Source: Bacteroidota bacterium
GTDB lineage: Bacteria; Bacteroidota; Bacteroidia; UKL13-3
Assembly (NCBI GenBank): GCA_034439655.1
Contig: JAWXAU010000146.1
Span: 1-39,858 of the forward strand
Direction: 5' to 3'
DNA length: 39,858 bases
Shown here: positions 22,781 through 31,587 of the stretch, in pieces
How the letters are laid out: each line of letters begins with the position of its first letter
Position numbering within the stretch: the stretch's first letter is position 1
Position numbers and translations under genes: made by a program
The notes under the pieces: model-generated
The model's input: only the letters and a program-made list of their open reading frames with translations
What the model was told of the DNA's origin: nothing
Databases searched by the model: none

Positions 22781-24379
22781 TTAAAACTTAACCCATTTGC
22801 CACTGCCCATACTGCCGTCTGAATCAATCTTAATTACCCAATATACTCCAGCAGGCACATACTCAATCTCGGTTTGTAGTTTATTATTTGTACCTCTTTG
22901 GTTAAACAAGTCTGCCACCAATTTGCCTTCAAGGTTTATCAATTGTACTCGTGCTAGTCCATCTGCCGTTCCATCCCAACTTAAATTCAAGGTGTTTTGA
23001 AAAGCGGGATTCGGGAAAATATATAAGGGGTATTTATTATTACTACGTTCGGCAAATTCGCATGTATGGTCAAGTAATGATATTTGTTTCCGAATCCACT
23101 CCCGTCTATCATGTATAAATGGTATAATGCCTGGCAAATTACGTTTAAGTCGAAAACCCGTTCTGGGGAATGTAAAATCAGCATTTATCTCCTCCCCTGT
23201 TAGCGAGGCACTGAACGATTCATAACTATATAATTTATTGGTATCATCATACACTGCCTGCTCGATAAGCTGGTGCCACCGCAAAATAGTGGTATCAATA
23301 TATTCTGCCCTGAACTGCTTGTTTAAAAAACCACATACAATATCGTAGTACCTATTTTTCCATTCTTCTGTACTAAAAACTGCTTTAATCAAAGGCCGAC
23401 TATCATAACGATCGGTAGGTAACAAATAACTGGAACCTGTTAATCTACTTATATCAAAACCATTTATATTTGGAAAAGTTTCATTCATATCCCACGAAAT
23501 CCAACGTATTGTTCCATCTGGATGTTCGTACATATAGTAGTTATTCCCGTTGGCCCAATAGCTGTCCCAACTATATACTAATTTCTCGATGGCCAGTAAG
23601 GTGAGATAAGAATTCACATCAAAGTATTTAAGCAAACTATCTCTAAAATAGGGCTTATCAGAGTTGTTGAGCAAATTAATAAAATTTACCAATCTGCTCC
23701 AATCGTTTATAGTTTCGTTTGTTTTTAATTCAAGACCTGTTTTCTTTTTATGTAAGGTGTCTCCTATATTGATGGCATGCAAATAAGCCTGACCTGTTTG
23801 AGCAGTTTTGTATAAATTCCCATTGTTAGCACTGCCACCATATTTGTCTTTCAAAAATGTTTTATCTACATTTTCTACTAGCATATATAGTCCCCAATAT
23901 TGATTATTGATATATACTTTTGCATAGGAAGTTCGTGGAGCAGGCAAGCCCTCATCCCTTATCAACTTATAGCACAAAGCTTCCCTTACATAAGAAGGAT
24001 CATCCGTGCAATTATTGAGTATGATATTCTTTAACCCGTCAAGTTTTATATTTTTAAATGCGTCAATCTCTAACTTGAAAGGCTTCTTAAACTTATAATA
24101 ATTAAAGAAACGGTTAGATGAATTTCCACGTTGTCTAATTCCAATGGTATCAAGAGTTACACCATCAAATGTCAATATACAAGGTCTGGCAATCTCTGGA
24201 TATAAATCAGGATTAATTCGGTGATTATTATAATCGGTAGTAAGCGTATCGAACCAATAAGTTGGACCAATGGTTATTCTAATTTCGTGCAGCACTTTGT
24301 CATTAAATACATTCATACCCGACTGCGATTGAGACTGCAACCCGAGCAAACATAAAAACAGGATAGTTAAATACCTCAT
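22781..24379 (-). CDS. CotH-type kinase-fold secreted protein with T9SS sorting domain
   Basis: A 532-residue exported protein with a signal peptide (about 1-19). Residues 60-350 match the CotH family of protein-kinase-like folds: 'IGIRQRGNSSNRFF', 'KPFKLEIDAF', 'NCTDDPSYVREALCYKL', 'YWGLYMLVENVD' and 'RWISWDMNETF' are recognisable. CotH proteins in Bacillus spore coats phosphorylate proteins; the bacterial surface versions are less known. The last 80 residues are a T9SS sorting domain starting at 'YPLYIFPNPAFQNT'. Its start overlaps the stop of the upstream gene by four bases (ATGA), so the two are co-translated. Confidence 0.88.
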   Translation of the reverse strand: MRYLTILFLCLLGLQSQSQSGMNVFNDKVLHEIRITIGPTYWFDTLTTDYNNHRINPDLYPEIARPCILTFDGVTLDTIGIRQRGNSSNRFFNYYKFKKPFKLEIDAFKNIKLDGLKNIILNNCTDDPSYVREALCYKLIRDEGLPAPRTSYAKVYINNQYWGLYMLVENVDKTFLKDKYGGSANNGNLYKTAQTGQAYLHAINIGDTLHKKKTGLELKTNETINDWSRLVNFINLLNNSDKPYFRDSLLKYFDVNSYLTLLAIEKLVYSWDSYWANGNNYYMYEHPDGTIRWISWDMNETFPNINGFDISRLTGSSYLLPTDRYDSRPLIKAVFSTEEWKNRYYDIVCGFLNKQFRAEYIDTTILRWHQLIEQAVYDDTNKLYSYESFSASLTGEEINADFTFPRTGFRLKRNLPGIIPFIHDRREWIRKQISLLDHTCEFAERSNNKYPLYIFPNPAFQNTLNLSWDGTADGLARVQLINLEGKLVADLFNQRGTNNKLQTEIEYVPAGVYWVIKIDSDGSMGSGKWVKF

Positions 24380-25095
24380 TTTACCTGGTGTGTGCTGTTC
24401 AAATTCCTATAATATTTTGCAAACTCTTTTCCACTGCGAATGCCTACCATAAAACAAAATGACGTATTTTTATTCATATTAAAAATGGCCCTTTGCAAAT
24501 CCAATTCAGCAAACAAACGGTAACGGTTTTTGTATAAATATTCCGTACCGAAATGTAAGCCAGTACTTATATAGTTTTTATTATATGATACAATAGTCAA
24601 ATTAATATCGGCACCGCCATAGTAGTTGGTTTTACGAGTATAATCATAAGGAATATAATAACTACCCCCTATACCCAGTCTTTGGATTTTAAAAGGCTTC
24701 GAAGGCATCAAAATTAACTCGGCATAACGTGACCAATGCCCCCATTTCAGTATTCCCAATTTATAATTAAAAGCTGCTGAAGTACTTTGTTGGTTTTTAT
24801 ATAATAACGTAGACCAATAGTTGGCATGGCTCAAGCCCAAAGCTCCTGAGAAAAAAAAGGTTTTTAAGGCAAGCCCTTTTACTGAATCAATATCGGCCCA
24901 CAAATATTTTTGTGTACTGTGGTCGTATTTTCTTAAAGTTAAGGTAAGAGAATCGCTGGTTATTACTTTCCCAGCTTGTGTATTTCCATCACGCAGTACC
25001 AATAAATCACGACTTGTTTTTTGAGGGAAAGCAGCTAGTGGCCCAATCAGTGCTATGGAAGCCATTGCCCATTTGAGAATATTAGATTTGTTCAT
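24376..25095 (-). CDS. Exported protein of unknown function, possible outer-membrane beta-barrel
   Basis: A 239-residue protein starting at the ATG at 25095; a GTG two codons earlier (25101) is possible. A signal peptide is clear (hydrophobic 8-23, 'AAFPQ'). A small domain follows ('DLLVLRDGNTQAGKVITSD'), then alternating aromatic/polar strands such as 'LGIGGSYYIPYDY', 'ADINLTIVSYNKNYIS' and 'HFGTEYLYKNRYRLFAELD' that suggest an outer-membrane barrel of six to eight strands. Translationally coupled to the CotH protein, which it might help place at the surface. No family recognised. Confidence 0.65.
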   Translation of the reverse strand: MNKSNILKWAMASIALIGPLAAFPQKTSRDLLVLRDGNTQAGKVITSDSLTLTLRKYDHSTQKYLWADIDSVKGLALKTFFFSGALGLSHANYWSTLLYKNQQSTSAAFNYKLGILKWGHWSRYAELILMPSKPFKIQRLGIGGSYYIPYDYTRKTNYYGGADINLTIVSYNKNYISTGLHFGTEYLYKNRYRLFAELDLQRAIFNMNKNTSFCFMVGIRSGKEFAKYYRNLNSTHQVK

Positions 25096-25106
25096 ACTCA
25101 CTACTG

Positions 25107-25114
25107 CAAATATA
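25107..25114 (-). promoter_or_regulatory. -7 promoter box of the barrel/CotH operon
   Basis: TATATTTG on the minus strand matches TAnnTTTG. It is 12 bases before the ATG at 25095 and six before the alternative GTG, so the leader would be very short. No -33 TTTG at normal distance. Confidence 0.5.
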
Positions 25115-25156
25115 AGGCTTGGAAATATTTTTATGGTTAATAATCAGATTTGTTTC

Positions 25157-25268
25157 ACTCCGTGTAACTCCGTACCACACTCCGTGTTCCTCTGTGGTTA
25201 AATTGGGGCTGATATTTTTTACCACCGTGTTACACAGAGGAAAAACACAAAGAGGGCCACGGAGTTCT
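25157..25268. repeat. Intergenic inverted repeat with CTCCGTG / CACGGAG ends
   Basis: The left side has ACTCCGTG and CCTCTGTGGTTAAA; the right side has TTTACCACCGTGTTACACAGAGG and GGCCACGGAGT. The two sides are imperfect inverted copies, giving a long hairpin in transcripts. Nothing coding is seen in it. Confidence 0.55.
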
Positions 25269-25269
25269 T

Positions 25270-25298
25270 TTTGTATGACGTAACATATAGTATATTTG
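25270..25298 (+). promoter_or_regulatory. Promoter of mnmD, probably giving a leaderless mRNA
   Basis: TTTG (25270-25273), 17 bases, TATATTTG (25291-25298). The ATG at 25303 begins five bases after the box, so transcription would start at or next to the start codon. Confidence 0.6.
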
Positions 25299-25302
25299 TA
25301 TC

Positions 25303-25956
25303 ATGCAAATCACCCCCACCGCCGATGGAAACCCCACTTTATATAGTGAGCAATTTGCCAGCCACTACCATTCGGTTAATGGGAGTATGGACGAGAGTAA
25401 TTGTATATTTATAGAAAATAATTTAGCCTATTATACAGCTAATTATTTACCCAATATTATACATATTTTCGAAATGGGTTTCGGCACAGGGCTTAATGCC
25501 TGCTTAGCTGTACAGTTTGCAACGGAAAATAAAATAAATATCATATATCATACCATCGAACTTTATCCTGTTGAAAAAAGTATTATAGAACAATTACATT
25601 TCAAGTTCCCAAATCGGGAAGTATTTAAACAAATACATGATGCCGCATGGGAAACAGCTATTATCATAAATCCTTATTTTACTTTATACAAACATGAAGG
25701 TGATTTTTGCAAGTATGATATAAAATCAAACTATTATAATATATTTTTTATGGATGCATTTGGCCCCGACCACCAACCTGCAATGTGGGAAGAAATTATA
25801 TTACAAAAAATATATAATAGTCTTTTGCCAAATGGCGTTTTAACGACCTTTTCGGCCAGAGGAAGTTTTCGTCGTGCTTTGCAACATATAGGATTTGCGG
25901 TAGAGCGATTGCCCGGGCCTGTGGGAAAGAGGCATATTACGAGGGGGGTGAAATAG
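25303..25956 (+). CDS. mnmD: tRNA 5-methylaminomethyl-2-thiouridine-forming methyltransferase, MnmD type
   Basis: A 217-residue SAM-dependent methyltransferase of the DUF752/MnmD family. Recognisable parts are 'DGNPTLYSEQFASHYHS' and 'GSMDESNCIFIE' at the N-terminus, the SAM loop 'FEMGFGTGLNACLA', the 'MDAFGPDHQPAMWEE' active-site region and the C-terminal 'VERLPGPVGKRHITRG'. MnmD adds the last methyl group to wobble U34 (nm5s2U to mnm5s2U) in Lys, Glu and Gln tRNAs. The oxidase half found in the E. coli MnmC fusion is absent, as usual in this phylum. Stands alone, convergent with mtgA. Confidence 0.9.
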   Translation: MQITPTADGNPTLYSEQFASHYHSVNGSMDESNCIFIENNLAYYTANYLPNIIHIFEMGFGTGLNACLAVQFATENKINIIYHTIELYPVEKSIIEQLHFKFPNREVFKQIHDAAWETAIIINPYFTLYKHEGDFCKYDIKSNYYNIFFMDAFGPDHQPAMWEEIILQKIYNSLLPNGVLTTFSARGSFRRALQHIGFAVERLPGPVGKRHITRGVK

Positions 25957-26014
25957 TGGGAAGTGGGTTCGCTGCGGCGAAGGGAAGGAGGAAGTGGGAA
26001 ACCGGCCCGAATAA

Positions 26015-26722
26015 TCAAAACCCTTGCACATAACCCCGCTGAAATATAATAGCACGATAATGGTTATTCAAAACAATATTCGGCTTATTACACTTATCCC
26101 AAAAATCGTATCCCAAATTATCAGGATGCCAGCGACGTGGATTGGGCAATACTGCTATCAAACGTGCCGATTGAGCTACATTTAATTTGCTGGCCAATTT
26201 CTTAAAATATTTTTGTGAAGCAGCTTCCACCCCAAAAATAGCTGGCCCTGTTTCTATAATATTTAAATATACTTCTAGTATTCTTCGCTTGCTCCATACC
26301 AATTCCATCAATGCCGTAAAATAAACCTCTAAACCTTTGCGTATATAACTTCGCATAGGCAACAAAAATAAATTTTTAGCCGTTTGCTGACTAATAGTAC
26401 TTGCTCCCTGCGTTTTGCCACCTTCCATATTATTCTCGGCAGCATGCCTTATTTGTTTAAAATCGAAACCAAAGTGATTGAAAAATTTAGGATCCTCGCC
26501 CGTTAATGCACTTAAGGGCACTTCGCGTCCTAGGTCGTACAAAGGTTTCCACTCTTTGCTTATTCCATTTTTGCGTTCCCCATCAGCGTTCTGTATATAA
26601 CGCAACAACATAAGCGGTGTATAAGCCACAGGTAAAACTCTATATATTATAATTGCCAATAAACTGGTTTGGAACACAAACAAGCAAATACTTTTCAGGA
26701 TGTTTTTTATTCGTTTCAGCAT
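26015..26722 (-). CDS. mtgA: Monofunctional biosynthetic peptidoglycan transglycosylase
   Basis: A 235-residue GT51 enzyme anchored by one N-terminal membrane helix (about 12-32). The catalytic Glu76 lies in 'LTGEDPKFFNHFGFDF'; the second conserved block is 'GASTISQQTAKNLFL', and the third 'KRRILEVYLNIIETG'. No transpeptidase domain follows, so it is MtgA and not a bifunctional PBP. It polymerises lipid II into glycan strands on the outer face of the inner membrane. Length is normal. It has its own minus-strand promoter. Confidence 0.94.
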   Translation of the reverse strand: MLKRIKNILKSICLFVFQTSLLAIIIYRVLPVAYTPLMLLRYIQNADGERKNGISKEWKPLYDLGREVPLSALTGEDPKFFNHFGFDFKQIRHAAENNMEGGKTQGASTISQQTAKNLFLLPMRSYIRKGLEVYFTALMELVWSKRRILEVYLNIIETGPAIFGVEAASQKYFKKLASKLNVAQSARLIAVLPNPRRWHPDNLGYDFWDKCNKPNIVLNNHYRAIIFQRGYVQGF

Positions 26723-26736
26723 TTTTTTTACATTGG

Positions 26737-26767
26737 CAAATCAATATGCCCACAAATTTGTTGCAAA
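26737..26767 (-). promoter_or_regulatory. Promoter of mtgA
   Basis: On the minus strand TTTG (26767-26764), 19 bases, TTGATTTG (26744-26737), one mismatch from TAnnTTTG. Leader to the ATG at 26722 is about ten bases. Confidence 0.5.
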
Positions 26768-26824
26768 CATAGAGCTAATAAATTAATCAATCCGCTTCTA
26801 CAGACAAAATATTAAAATCAAACT

Positions 26825-28099
26825 GTGCATAGTTTTCACGTAAACACTTTTATCAGCATTGTCATTTTCATCATCGTACTTGATTTGTATGTATGGCAAG
26901 CATTTCGTTTTTCGAGCAAGAACCTAAAACCAATTTGGCGTAAAATAATTAAATATACTCATTTCGGTTTTAGCTTGCTATATATAGGTTTGGCAGCTAT
27001 TGTAATATTCAATTCTAATCTTGATATATTTTACCGCAATATCATATTCGGCACCTTCATGACCCTGTATTTTACCAAACTTTTTGTATGCATATTTCTT
27101 TTAATTGACGATATCAGAAGAGCAATGCAATATATAGTTTCTTTGTTTACAAAAAAGAAAAAACCAGTTTTAGTTGACCTTCCAATAATTCCAAAAGACC
27201 AAATTTCGCATAAAATATCACGCAGCAAATTCATAACTACTACAGGTATGATTGCAGGTATTGCTCCATTAATACTGATGACCCGAGGCGTTGCTAAAAA
27301 TGCATACAACTATCAAGTAATTCCTGTTCCTTTAAAACTCGACAAGCTTCCCTCCTCTTTCCGAGGATTAAAAATACTTCAAATTAGTGATATACATAGC
27401 GGAAGTTGGGCCAACAAAGATGCAGTGAAAGCGGGTGTGGATTTAATCAATTCCCAAAAAGCAGATTTGATTTTCTTTACTGGCGATTTGGTAAATTTTA
27501 AAACGGATGAAGCTTATCCTTGGATGGATATACTAAGCCAGATAAAAGCACCAATGGGCGTTTTCAGCATTTTGGGTAATCACGATTATGGAGATTATTA
27601 TTATGCCCCCGATGACCCTAAAAAAATACAAAACATGCTCGACTTATATAAAGTACACAGCGATATGGGTTGGCATTTATTACGCAATGAGCACGTTACT
27701 TTGAACAGAGGTGGTGAACGCATAGGAATAGTAGGTGTAGAAAACTGGGGCAATAAAGGAAGATTTCCAAAAGTTGGTGATTTGCATATTGCCAACAAAA
27801 ATATTCCCGATGTGCCAGTAAAATTATTACTGAGCCACGACCCTTCGCATTGGGAGGCTAAAGTAAAACACGAAATGCCCGATGCCGATATCATGTTTGC
27901 GGGCCATACCCACGGTGGTCAGTTTGGTATCGAAAATAAATTGTTCCGCTATAGCCCCGTGCAACATGTATATAAACAATGGGCAGGGATGTACGAACAC
28001 GGTAAACAAAAAATATATGTGAACCGCGGTTTTGGCTTTATCGGTTTCCCAGGGAGGGTGGGTATTTTGCCAGAGATAACGGTGTTTGAGCTTGTGTAG
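26825..28099 (+). CDS. Membrane-anchored metallophosphoesterase (YaeI/YkuE-like)
   Basis: A 424-residue protein with three N-terminal membrane helices (about 8-24, 43-63, 70-95), a basic loop, another hydrophobic segment (138-153) and a calcineurin-like phosphoesterase domain. All metal motifs are present: Asp189 and His191 in 'QISDIHSG', 'FTGDLVNF', 'LGNHDYGD', 'LSHDPSHW' and 'AGHTHGGQFG'. Relatives cleave phosphodiesters such as UDP-diacylglucosamine or undecaprenyl-linked compounds. The start is a GTG; no upstream ATG is in frame. Substrate unknown. Confidence 0.88.
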   Translation: MHSFHVNTFISIVIFIIVLDLYVWQAFRFSSKNLKPIWRKIIKYTHFGFSLLYIGLAAIVIFNSNLDIFYRNIIFGTFMTLYFTKLFVCIFLLIDDIRRAMQYIVSLFTKKKKPVLVDLPIIPKDQISHKISRSKFITTTGMIAGIAPLILMTRGVAKNAYNYQVIPVPLKLDKLPSSFRGLKILQISDIHSGSWANKDAVKAGVDLINSQKADLIFFTGDLVNFKTDEAYPWMDILSQIKAPMGVFSILGNHDYGDYYYAPDDPKKIQNMLDLYKVHSDMGWHLLRNEHVTLNRGGERIGIVGVENWGNKGRFPKVGDLHIANKNIPDVPVKLLLSHDPSHWEAKVKHEMPDADIMFAGHTHGGQFGIENKLFRYSPVQHVYKQWAGMYEHGKQKIYVNRGFGFIGFPGRVGILPEITVFELV

Positions 28100-28173
28100 A
28101 GAATTATGAGTTATGAATGATAAATTATGAATGCCATTCGGCGGCTATATAATGATAAGGGGAATAAACATAT

Positions 28174-28248
28174 TGTAGTTCGGCATTGCCATTCTAAAAA
28201 CTAATCCGCCATAGACGGAGAACTATTATAGTTTAAGAAATGGTATTA
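28174..28248 (+). repeat. MITE-like repeat, right-half fragment (copy F)
   Basis: Begins in the conserved core (TGTAGTTCGGCATTGCC), continues through the third hairpin (TCCGCC-ATAG-ACGGA) and ends with a full right arm (GAACTATTATAGTTTAAG, GGTATTA). The surrounding 28100-28369 holds short AT repeats and a CCGCCGCGGCGG palindrome (about 28324-28335), no gene. Confidence 0.8.
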
Positions 28249-28369
28249 TAAATGCCGTGCGGCTGATTGATTTATGAATATGGGTGTCAGTCGACCGTTG
28301 TCAGACCATGCAGCGTCAGCAATCCGCCGCGGCGGAAACCATTAATAATTTATAATTTATAATTTTTCA

Positions 28370-28819
28370 TTAACCCTTCTTCTTCAGTGTTTCCTCAGGT
28401 TTGTATTTCATAAAACGGTGCAAAATATTGGCTTCCCAATAAGCATCTCCTTTTACCCTAAAACCCAATTGCTCATAAAAAGAAACAGCATCGTCCTGAG
28501 AGCCTAAATATATCTGCAAATTTTTGGGCATGTCTTCCAAAAGTTTCTCTACCAATGCTTTTCCAATACCTTTACCTCTAAATGCTGGCAATACACAAAT
28601 TCTTTCAAGCTTATGGCCTGCTTTACTTTGCCTCCATCGTGCGGCTCCCACTGGTTCCGAATTCCACAAGGCCAGGTAATACCTACATTGCCTAGCTTTA
28701 TCGTATTTATCAAATTCTTCTTTTTCTGATACACCTTGTTCTAGCTGGAACACGGTCTTCCGAATTGCATAATGCACTTCAAGTTCTTTCCCATCTTCTA
28801 CTTTCTTTATTTGTATCAT
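28370..28819 (-). CDS. GNAT family N-acetyltransferase
   Basis: A 149-residue acetyltransferase with the acetyl-CoA loop 'RICVLPAFRGKGIGKALV' (Arg-Gly-x-Gly-x-Gly) and the later 'SFYEQLGFRVKGDAYWE', typical of the ElaA/YjcF type of GNAT proteins. It is cytoplasmic and the acceptor cannot be deduced. The start ATG at 28819 follows a TATATTTG box on the minus strand (28862-28855). About 90 bases separate it from selD upstream on the same strand. Confidence 0.88.
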   Translation of the reverse strand: MIQIKKVEDGKELEVHYAIRKTVFQLEQGVSEKEEFDKYDKARQCRYYLALWNSEPVGAARWRQSKAGHKLERICVLPAFRGKGIGKALVEKLLEDMPKNLQIYLGSQDDAVSFYEQLGFRVKGDAYWEANILHRFMKYKPEETLKKKG

Positions 28820-28854
28820 AGTTAAAATTTAGATAATAATTTACTAATAGTCGG

Positions 28855-28862
28855 CAAATATA
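28855..28862 (-). promoter_or_regulatory. -7 promoter box of the GNAT gene
   Basis: TATATTTG on the minus strand, matching TAnnTTTG, about 36 bases before the ATG at 28819. No upstream TTTG at usual spacing was found. Confidence 0.4.
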
Positions 28863-28909
28863 AATTCTTTTGAGCATAAAAAATATTCGGGAATTCCATG
28901 TAGGTATAT

Positions 28910-29974
28910 TTATTTTAATTCTACATAAAAATTCTGCTTTGTTACGAAATATCCAAATGTGTTTATATTCAAATTGTTTGTAATACAATAATTCTCAAAG
29001 TCCATTTGATGCTCCGCACTAACTGCTACCAATAGCCCCCCATTGGTTTGTGGGTCGTTGAGCAATTGAAAATTTCGCATATCAATAGCTCCTGTTACTT
29101 GCTTTTCGACAGCATTCCAATTGCGATAGGTATTATCGGGGATGCAATTTTGAGCAAGCAAATCATCTATTTCCGGATAGATTGGAATCAGTACCGAATT
29201 AATTTCTGCCGACAAATTTGAAGCCTCACACATCTCGATCAAATGCCCCAAAAAACCGAAACCTGTTACATCTGTAATTGAAGTTATATAGCTTAAATTA
29301 GCTAAGGTACTTCCAATAGAATTCAATTGCGACATGTTGATTATATGTTTATTTAACCGCTCAACATCGCTTTCACTTTCATTGGCCGAGGCGAACAATA
29401 TACCTTTTTTGATAGCGGCATTATATATCCCACTGCCGAGGGGCTTGGTGAGATAAAGCAAATCTCCCTCCTTTGCACCCGCATTTGTTTTAAGTTTTTC
29501 TTTGCTCACTAAACCATTTACAGATAATCCAAAAAATGGCTCGGGGCTATTGATGGAATGTCCACCGGCTATGCTTATTCCTGCTTCTTTGCAAGTATCC
29601 ATGCCGCCTTTAATAATTTGTTTGGCTATATCAGGACTAAGCTCATCCACCGGAAATCCAAGAACCGATAAGGCTACAAGAGGCTTCCCTCCCATTGCAT
29701 ATATATCGCTGAGAGCGTTGGCTGCTGCAATTTTTCCAAAGGTATAAGGGTCGTCGACTACCGGTGTGAAAAAATCGACTGTAGAAATAAGTAGTTGCCC
29801 ATTCCCTAAATCATATACGGCTGCATCGTCTTTATTTTCAAAGCCTACCAATAAGTTGGGGTCGGTCTGCCTCGGCAGATGTGATAGTCCGCTCAAAATC
29901 TCTGATAAAACGGCTGGGGCAATTTTGCAACCGCAGCCTGAGCCTTTGCTCATTTCAGTCAGTCTTTTGCTCAT
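28910..29974 (-). CDS. selD: Selenide, water dikinase (selenophosphate synthetase)
   Basis: A 354-residue enzyme making selenophosphate from selenide and ATP. The active-site loop 'SKGSGCGCKIAP' holds Cys14 and Lys17, equal to Cys17 and Lys20 of E. coli SelD, so no selenocysteine is used here. 'DDAAVYDLGNGQLLISTVDF', 'AMGGKPLVALSVLG', 'AGGHSI' and 'DVTGFGFLGH' follow as in E. coli. The ATG at 29974 is chosen because the resulting start ('MSKRLTEMSKGSG') aligns best with E. coli; an upstream ATG at 29998 is possible. It overlaps the end of the small membrane gene upstream. The genes that would use selenophosphate are not in the window. Confidence 0.95.
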   Translation of the reverse strand: MSKRLTEMSKGSGCGCKIAPAVLSEILSGLSHLPRQTDPNLLVGFENKDDAAVYDLGNGQLLISTVDFFTPVVDDPYTFGKIAAANALSDIYAMGGKPLVALSVLGFPVDELSPDIAKQIIKGGMDTCKEAGISIAGGHSINSPEPFFGLSVNGLVSKEKLKTNAGAKEGDLLYLTKPLGSGIYNAAIKKGILFASANESESDVERLNKHIINMSQLNSIGSTLANLSYITSITDVTGFGFLGHLIEMCEASNLSAEINSVLIPIYPEIDDLLAQNCIPDNTYRNWNAVEKQVTGAIDMRNFQLLNDPQTNGGLLVAVSAEHQMDFENYCITNNLNINTFGYFVTKQNFYVELK

Positions 29975-30170
29975 CGGTATTGGGTTTGTTTCTGGCATTT
30001 TCTATATCTTGGTAACGTTTCTCTCGCTCCTGCATTTCCTCCATTTTGCTTTTGGCAAAGGGTTTGAGAAAGATGCGGTAGAAAAAATATAAACAAATAC
30101 CCCCAATGAGAAACTCACTTATAAGCATAAACCAAAAATCTGGTTTCAGTAATCCGTCCAATAATAACAT
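29955..30170 (-). CDS. Small membrane protein of unknown function upstream of selD
   Basis: A 71-residue protein if started at the ATG of 'MLLLDGLLKPDFWFML' (30170); an upstream ATG at 30212 would add 14 polar residues ahead of the hydrophobic part. One or two membrane helices span about 10-35, followed by a charged, probably coiled tail ('KMEEMQEREKRYQDIENAR'). Its last 20 bases overlap the chosen selD start, suggesting coupled translation. No family recognised. Confidence 0.6.
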   Translation of the reverse strand: MLLLDGLLKPDFWFMLISEFLIGGICLYFFYRIFLKPFAKSKMEEMQEREKRYQDIENARNKPNTDEQKTD

Positions 30171-30255
30171 GTTAAAAAAAATTTTGGCAAAATTACACTC
30201 CCTTTGCCTCAAATGCCTTAGAATTGCAATACTTTTCCGCTACAACAAAAAAACA

Positions 30256-31587
30256 ATGAAAAGACTGGGAACAATTGCTTTAATAGCCTTATGCTGCGTG
30301 CAAGGATTATTTGCACAAATAGAAATAAAGGAACCATTTAAAAAACTTACTGAACATACCGACGATGTAAATCGCATGGTTTATAGTATGCCCCTCCGAT
30401 TATTTGCCAGTGCATCTTACGATAAATCGGTAAGGATATATAATGAAGAGGGTGTACAACAAAAGTTTTATGCCGATGCCCATAAGGCTTCTGTAGAAGC
30501 TTTGTGTTTTAGCAAAGATGGCAAATACCTTTTCAGTGGTTCAAACGATTGGATGATTGTGCAATATGATGTGGCGGCAGGGAAAGTCATCAAAACTTTT
30601 GGTGGTTTTAACCTCCCCGTTAAGGCATTGGCATGCGATGCTACTGGCAAATTTCTTTTTGCATCGTTCGACGAAGACTCCATTAAAATATTTGATCTTT
30701 CTGTGGGTGGGCAACAAAAAAGAGGTATCCCAACTGCAGGAAGGGTAACACATATAATGCCCAGCTACGATGGAAAAGGCTTATTGGTTGCTACACAAAA
30801 ACCTGAAGTAACCTTGATGGATTTTAGAGGGAACACCGTATTATCACTGGTAGGCCATAGCGACCAAGTAAATCAAATAGCGATGTCACCTAATGGAAAA
30901 TATATAGCAACTGCCTCCAACGATAAAACTGTAATAATTTGGGACCCAAAAACTGGAAATAAAGTACGTGCTTTTGCAGGTCACGAACTTAAGGTGAACG
31001 GCGTTAGCTTTAGTGCCGACGGTAAATATATAGTTACAGCATCCAATGATAAAACTGTGAGAGTATGGGAGGTGGAAAGTGGAAAGCAGATTTATACCAT
31101 CAGAGCCATTAATGCTGTGAAATCAGCATTTGTATCTATGGATAAAAAATATGTGATAACAGGAGGTAAAGGAATTAGTAAGGAAAAAGATTATGGTATA
31201 TATATGTGGAGGGTTGGATTGGATACGCTCGATAAAACCGCGACACCAGGAGGAAATAAAACCCTGAAACCAGTGCCCGATATTAAGGTTGTTGAAGCAG
31301 CAGATTCGGCAAAGAATAATTCCATTAATACCGAAAAACCAATCAAAACAAATCCAAATATTACCAAACCAAAAACTACTCCCAAAGCTGAAGTACAAAG
31401 CAACCCTAAACCAAAACCAAACGTTATCAATAGTACAACACCTGGCTCCACTGTGCATACCGACTCTGCTAAAGTGAGCAGTAGTATAGACTCAGCCCGT
31501 ATACAACAAATGCCACAGCAAGTAGGTGATTCTACTTTGAATAATATTAAAAATGAGAAAAAATCGAGGTACAGAAAACTTAATTAG
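30256..31587 (+). CDS. Secreted WD40-repeat protein
   Basis: A 443-residue protein beginning at the ATG that opens a signal peptide ('MKRLGTIALIALCCVQGLFA'); an upstream in-frame ATG (30106) lies inside the divergent gene and is rejected. Residues 30-330 hold about seven WD40 repeats, clearest in 'GHSDQVNQIAMSPNGKYI', 'ASNDKTVIIWDPKTG', 'GHELKVNGVSFSADGKYI' and 'ASNDKTVRVWEVESG', forming a beta-propeller. The tail (about 340-443) is Pro/Asn/Lys/Ser-rich and probably disordered. Likely periplasmic scaffold. The stop lies 35 bases inside the TPR gene, so the two are coupled. Confidence 0.85.
   Translation: MKRLGTIALIALCCVQGLFAQIEIKEPFKKLTEHTDDVNRMVYSMPLRLFASASYDKSVRIYNEEGVQQKFYADAHKASVEALCFSKDGKYLFSGSNDWMIVQYDVAAGKVIKTFGGFNLPVKALACDATGKFLFASFDEDSIKIFDLSVGGQQKRGIPTAGRVTHIMPSYDGKGLLVATQKPEVTLMDFRGNTVLSLVGHSDQVNQIAMSPNGKYIATASNDKTVIIWDPKTGNKVRAFAGHELKVNGVSFSADGKYIVTASNDKTVRVWEVESGKQIYTIRAINAVKSAFVSMDKKYVITGGKGISKEKDYGIYMWRVGLDTLDKTATPGGNKTLKPVPDIKVVEAADSAKNNSINTEKPIKTNPNITKPKTTPKAEVQSNPKPKPNVINSTTPGSTVHTDSAKVSSSIDSARIQQMPQQVGDSTLNNIKNEKKSRYRKLN

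Noticed and set aside
28910-29974. Possibility that SelD is a selenoprotein
   Set aside because: The active-site loop encodes Cys (TGC/TGT type codons), not an in-frame TGA, so no Sec insertion is needed.
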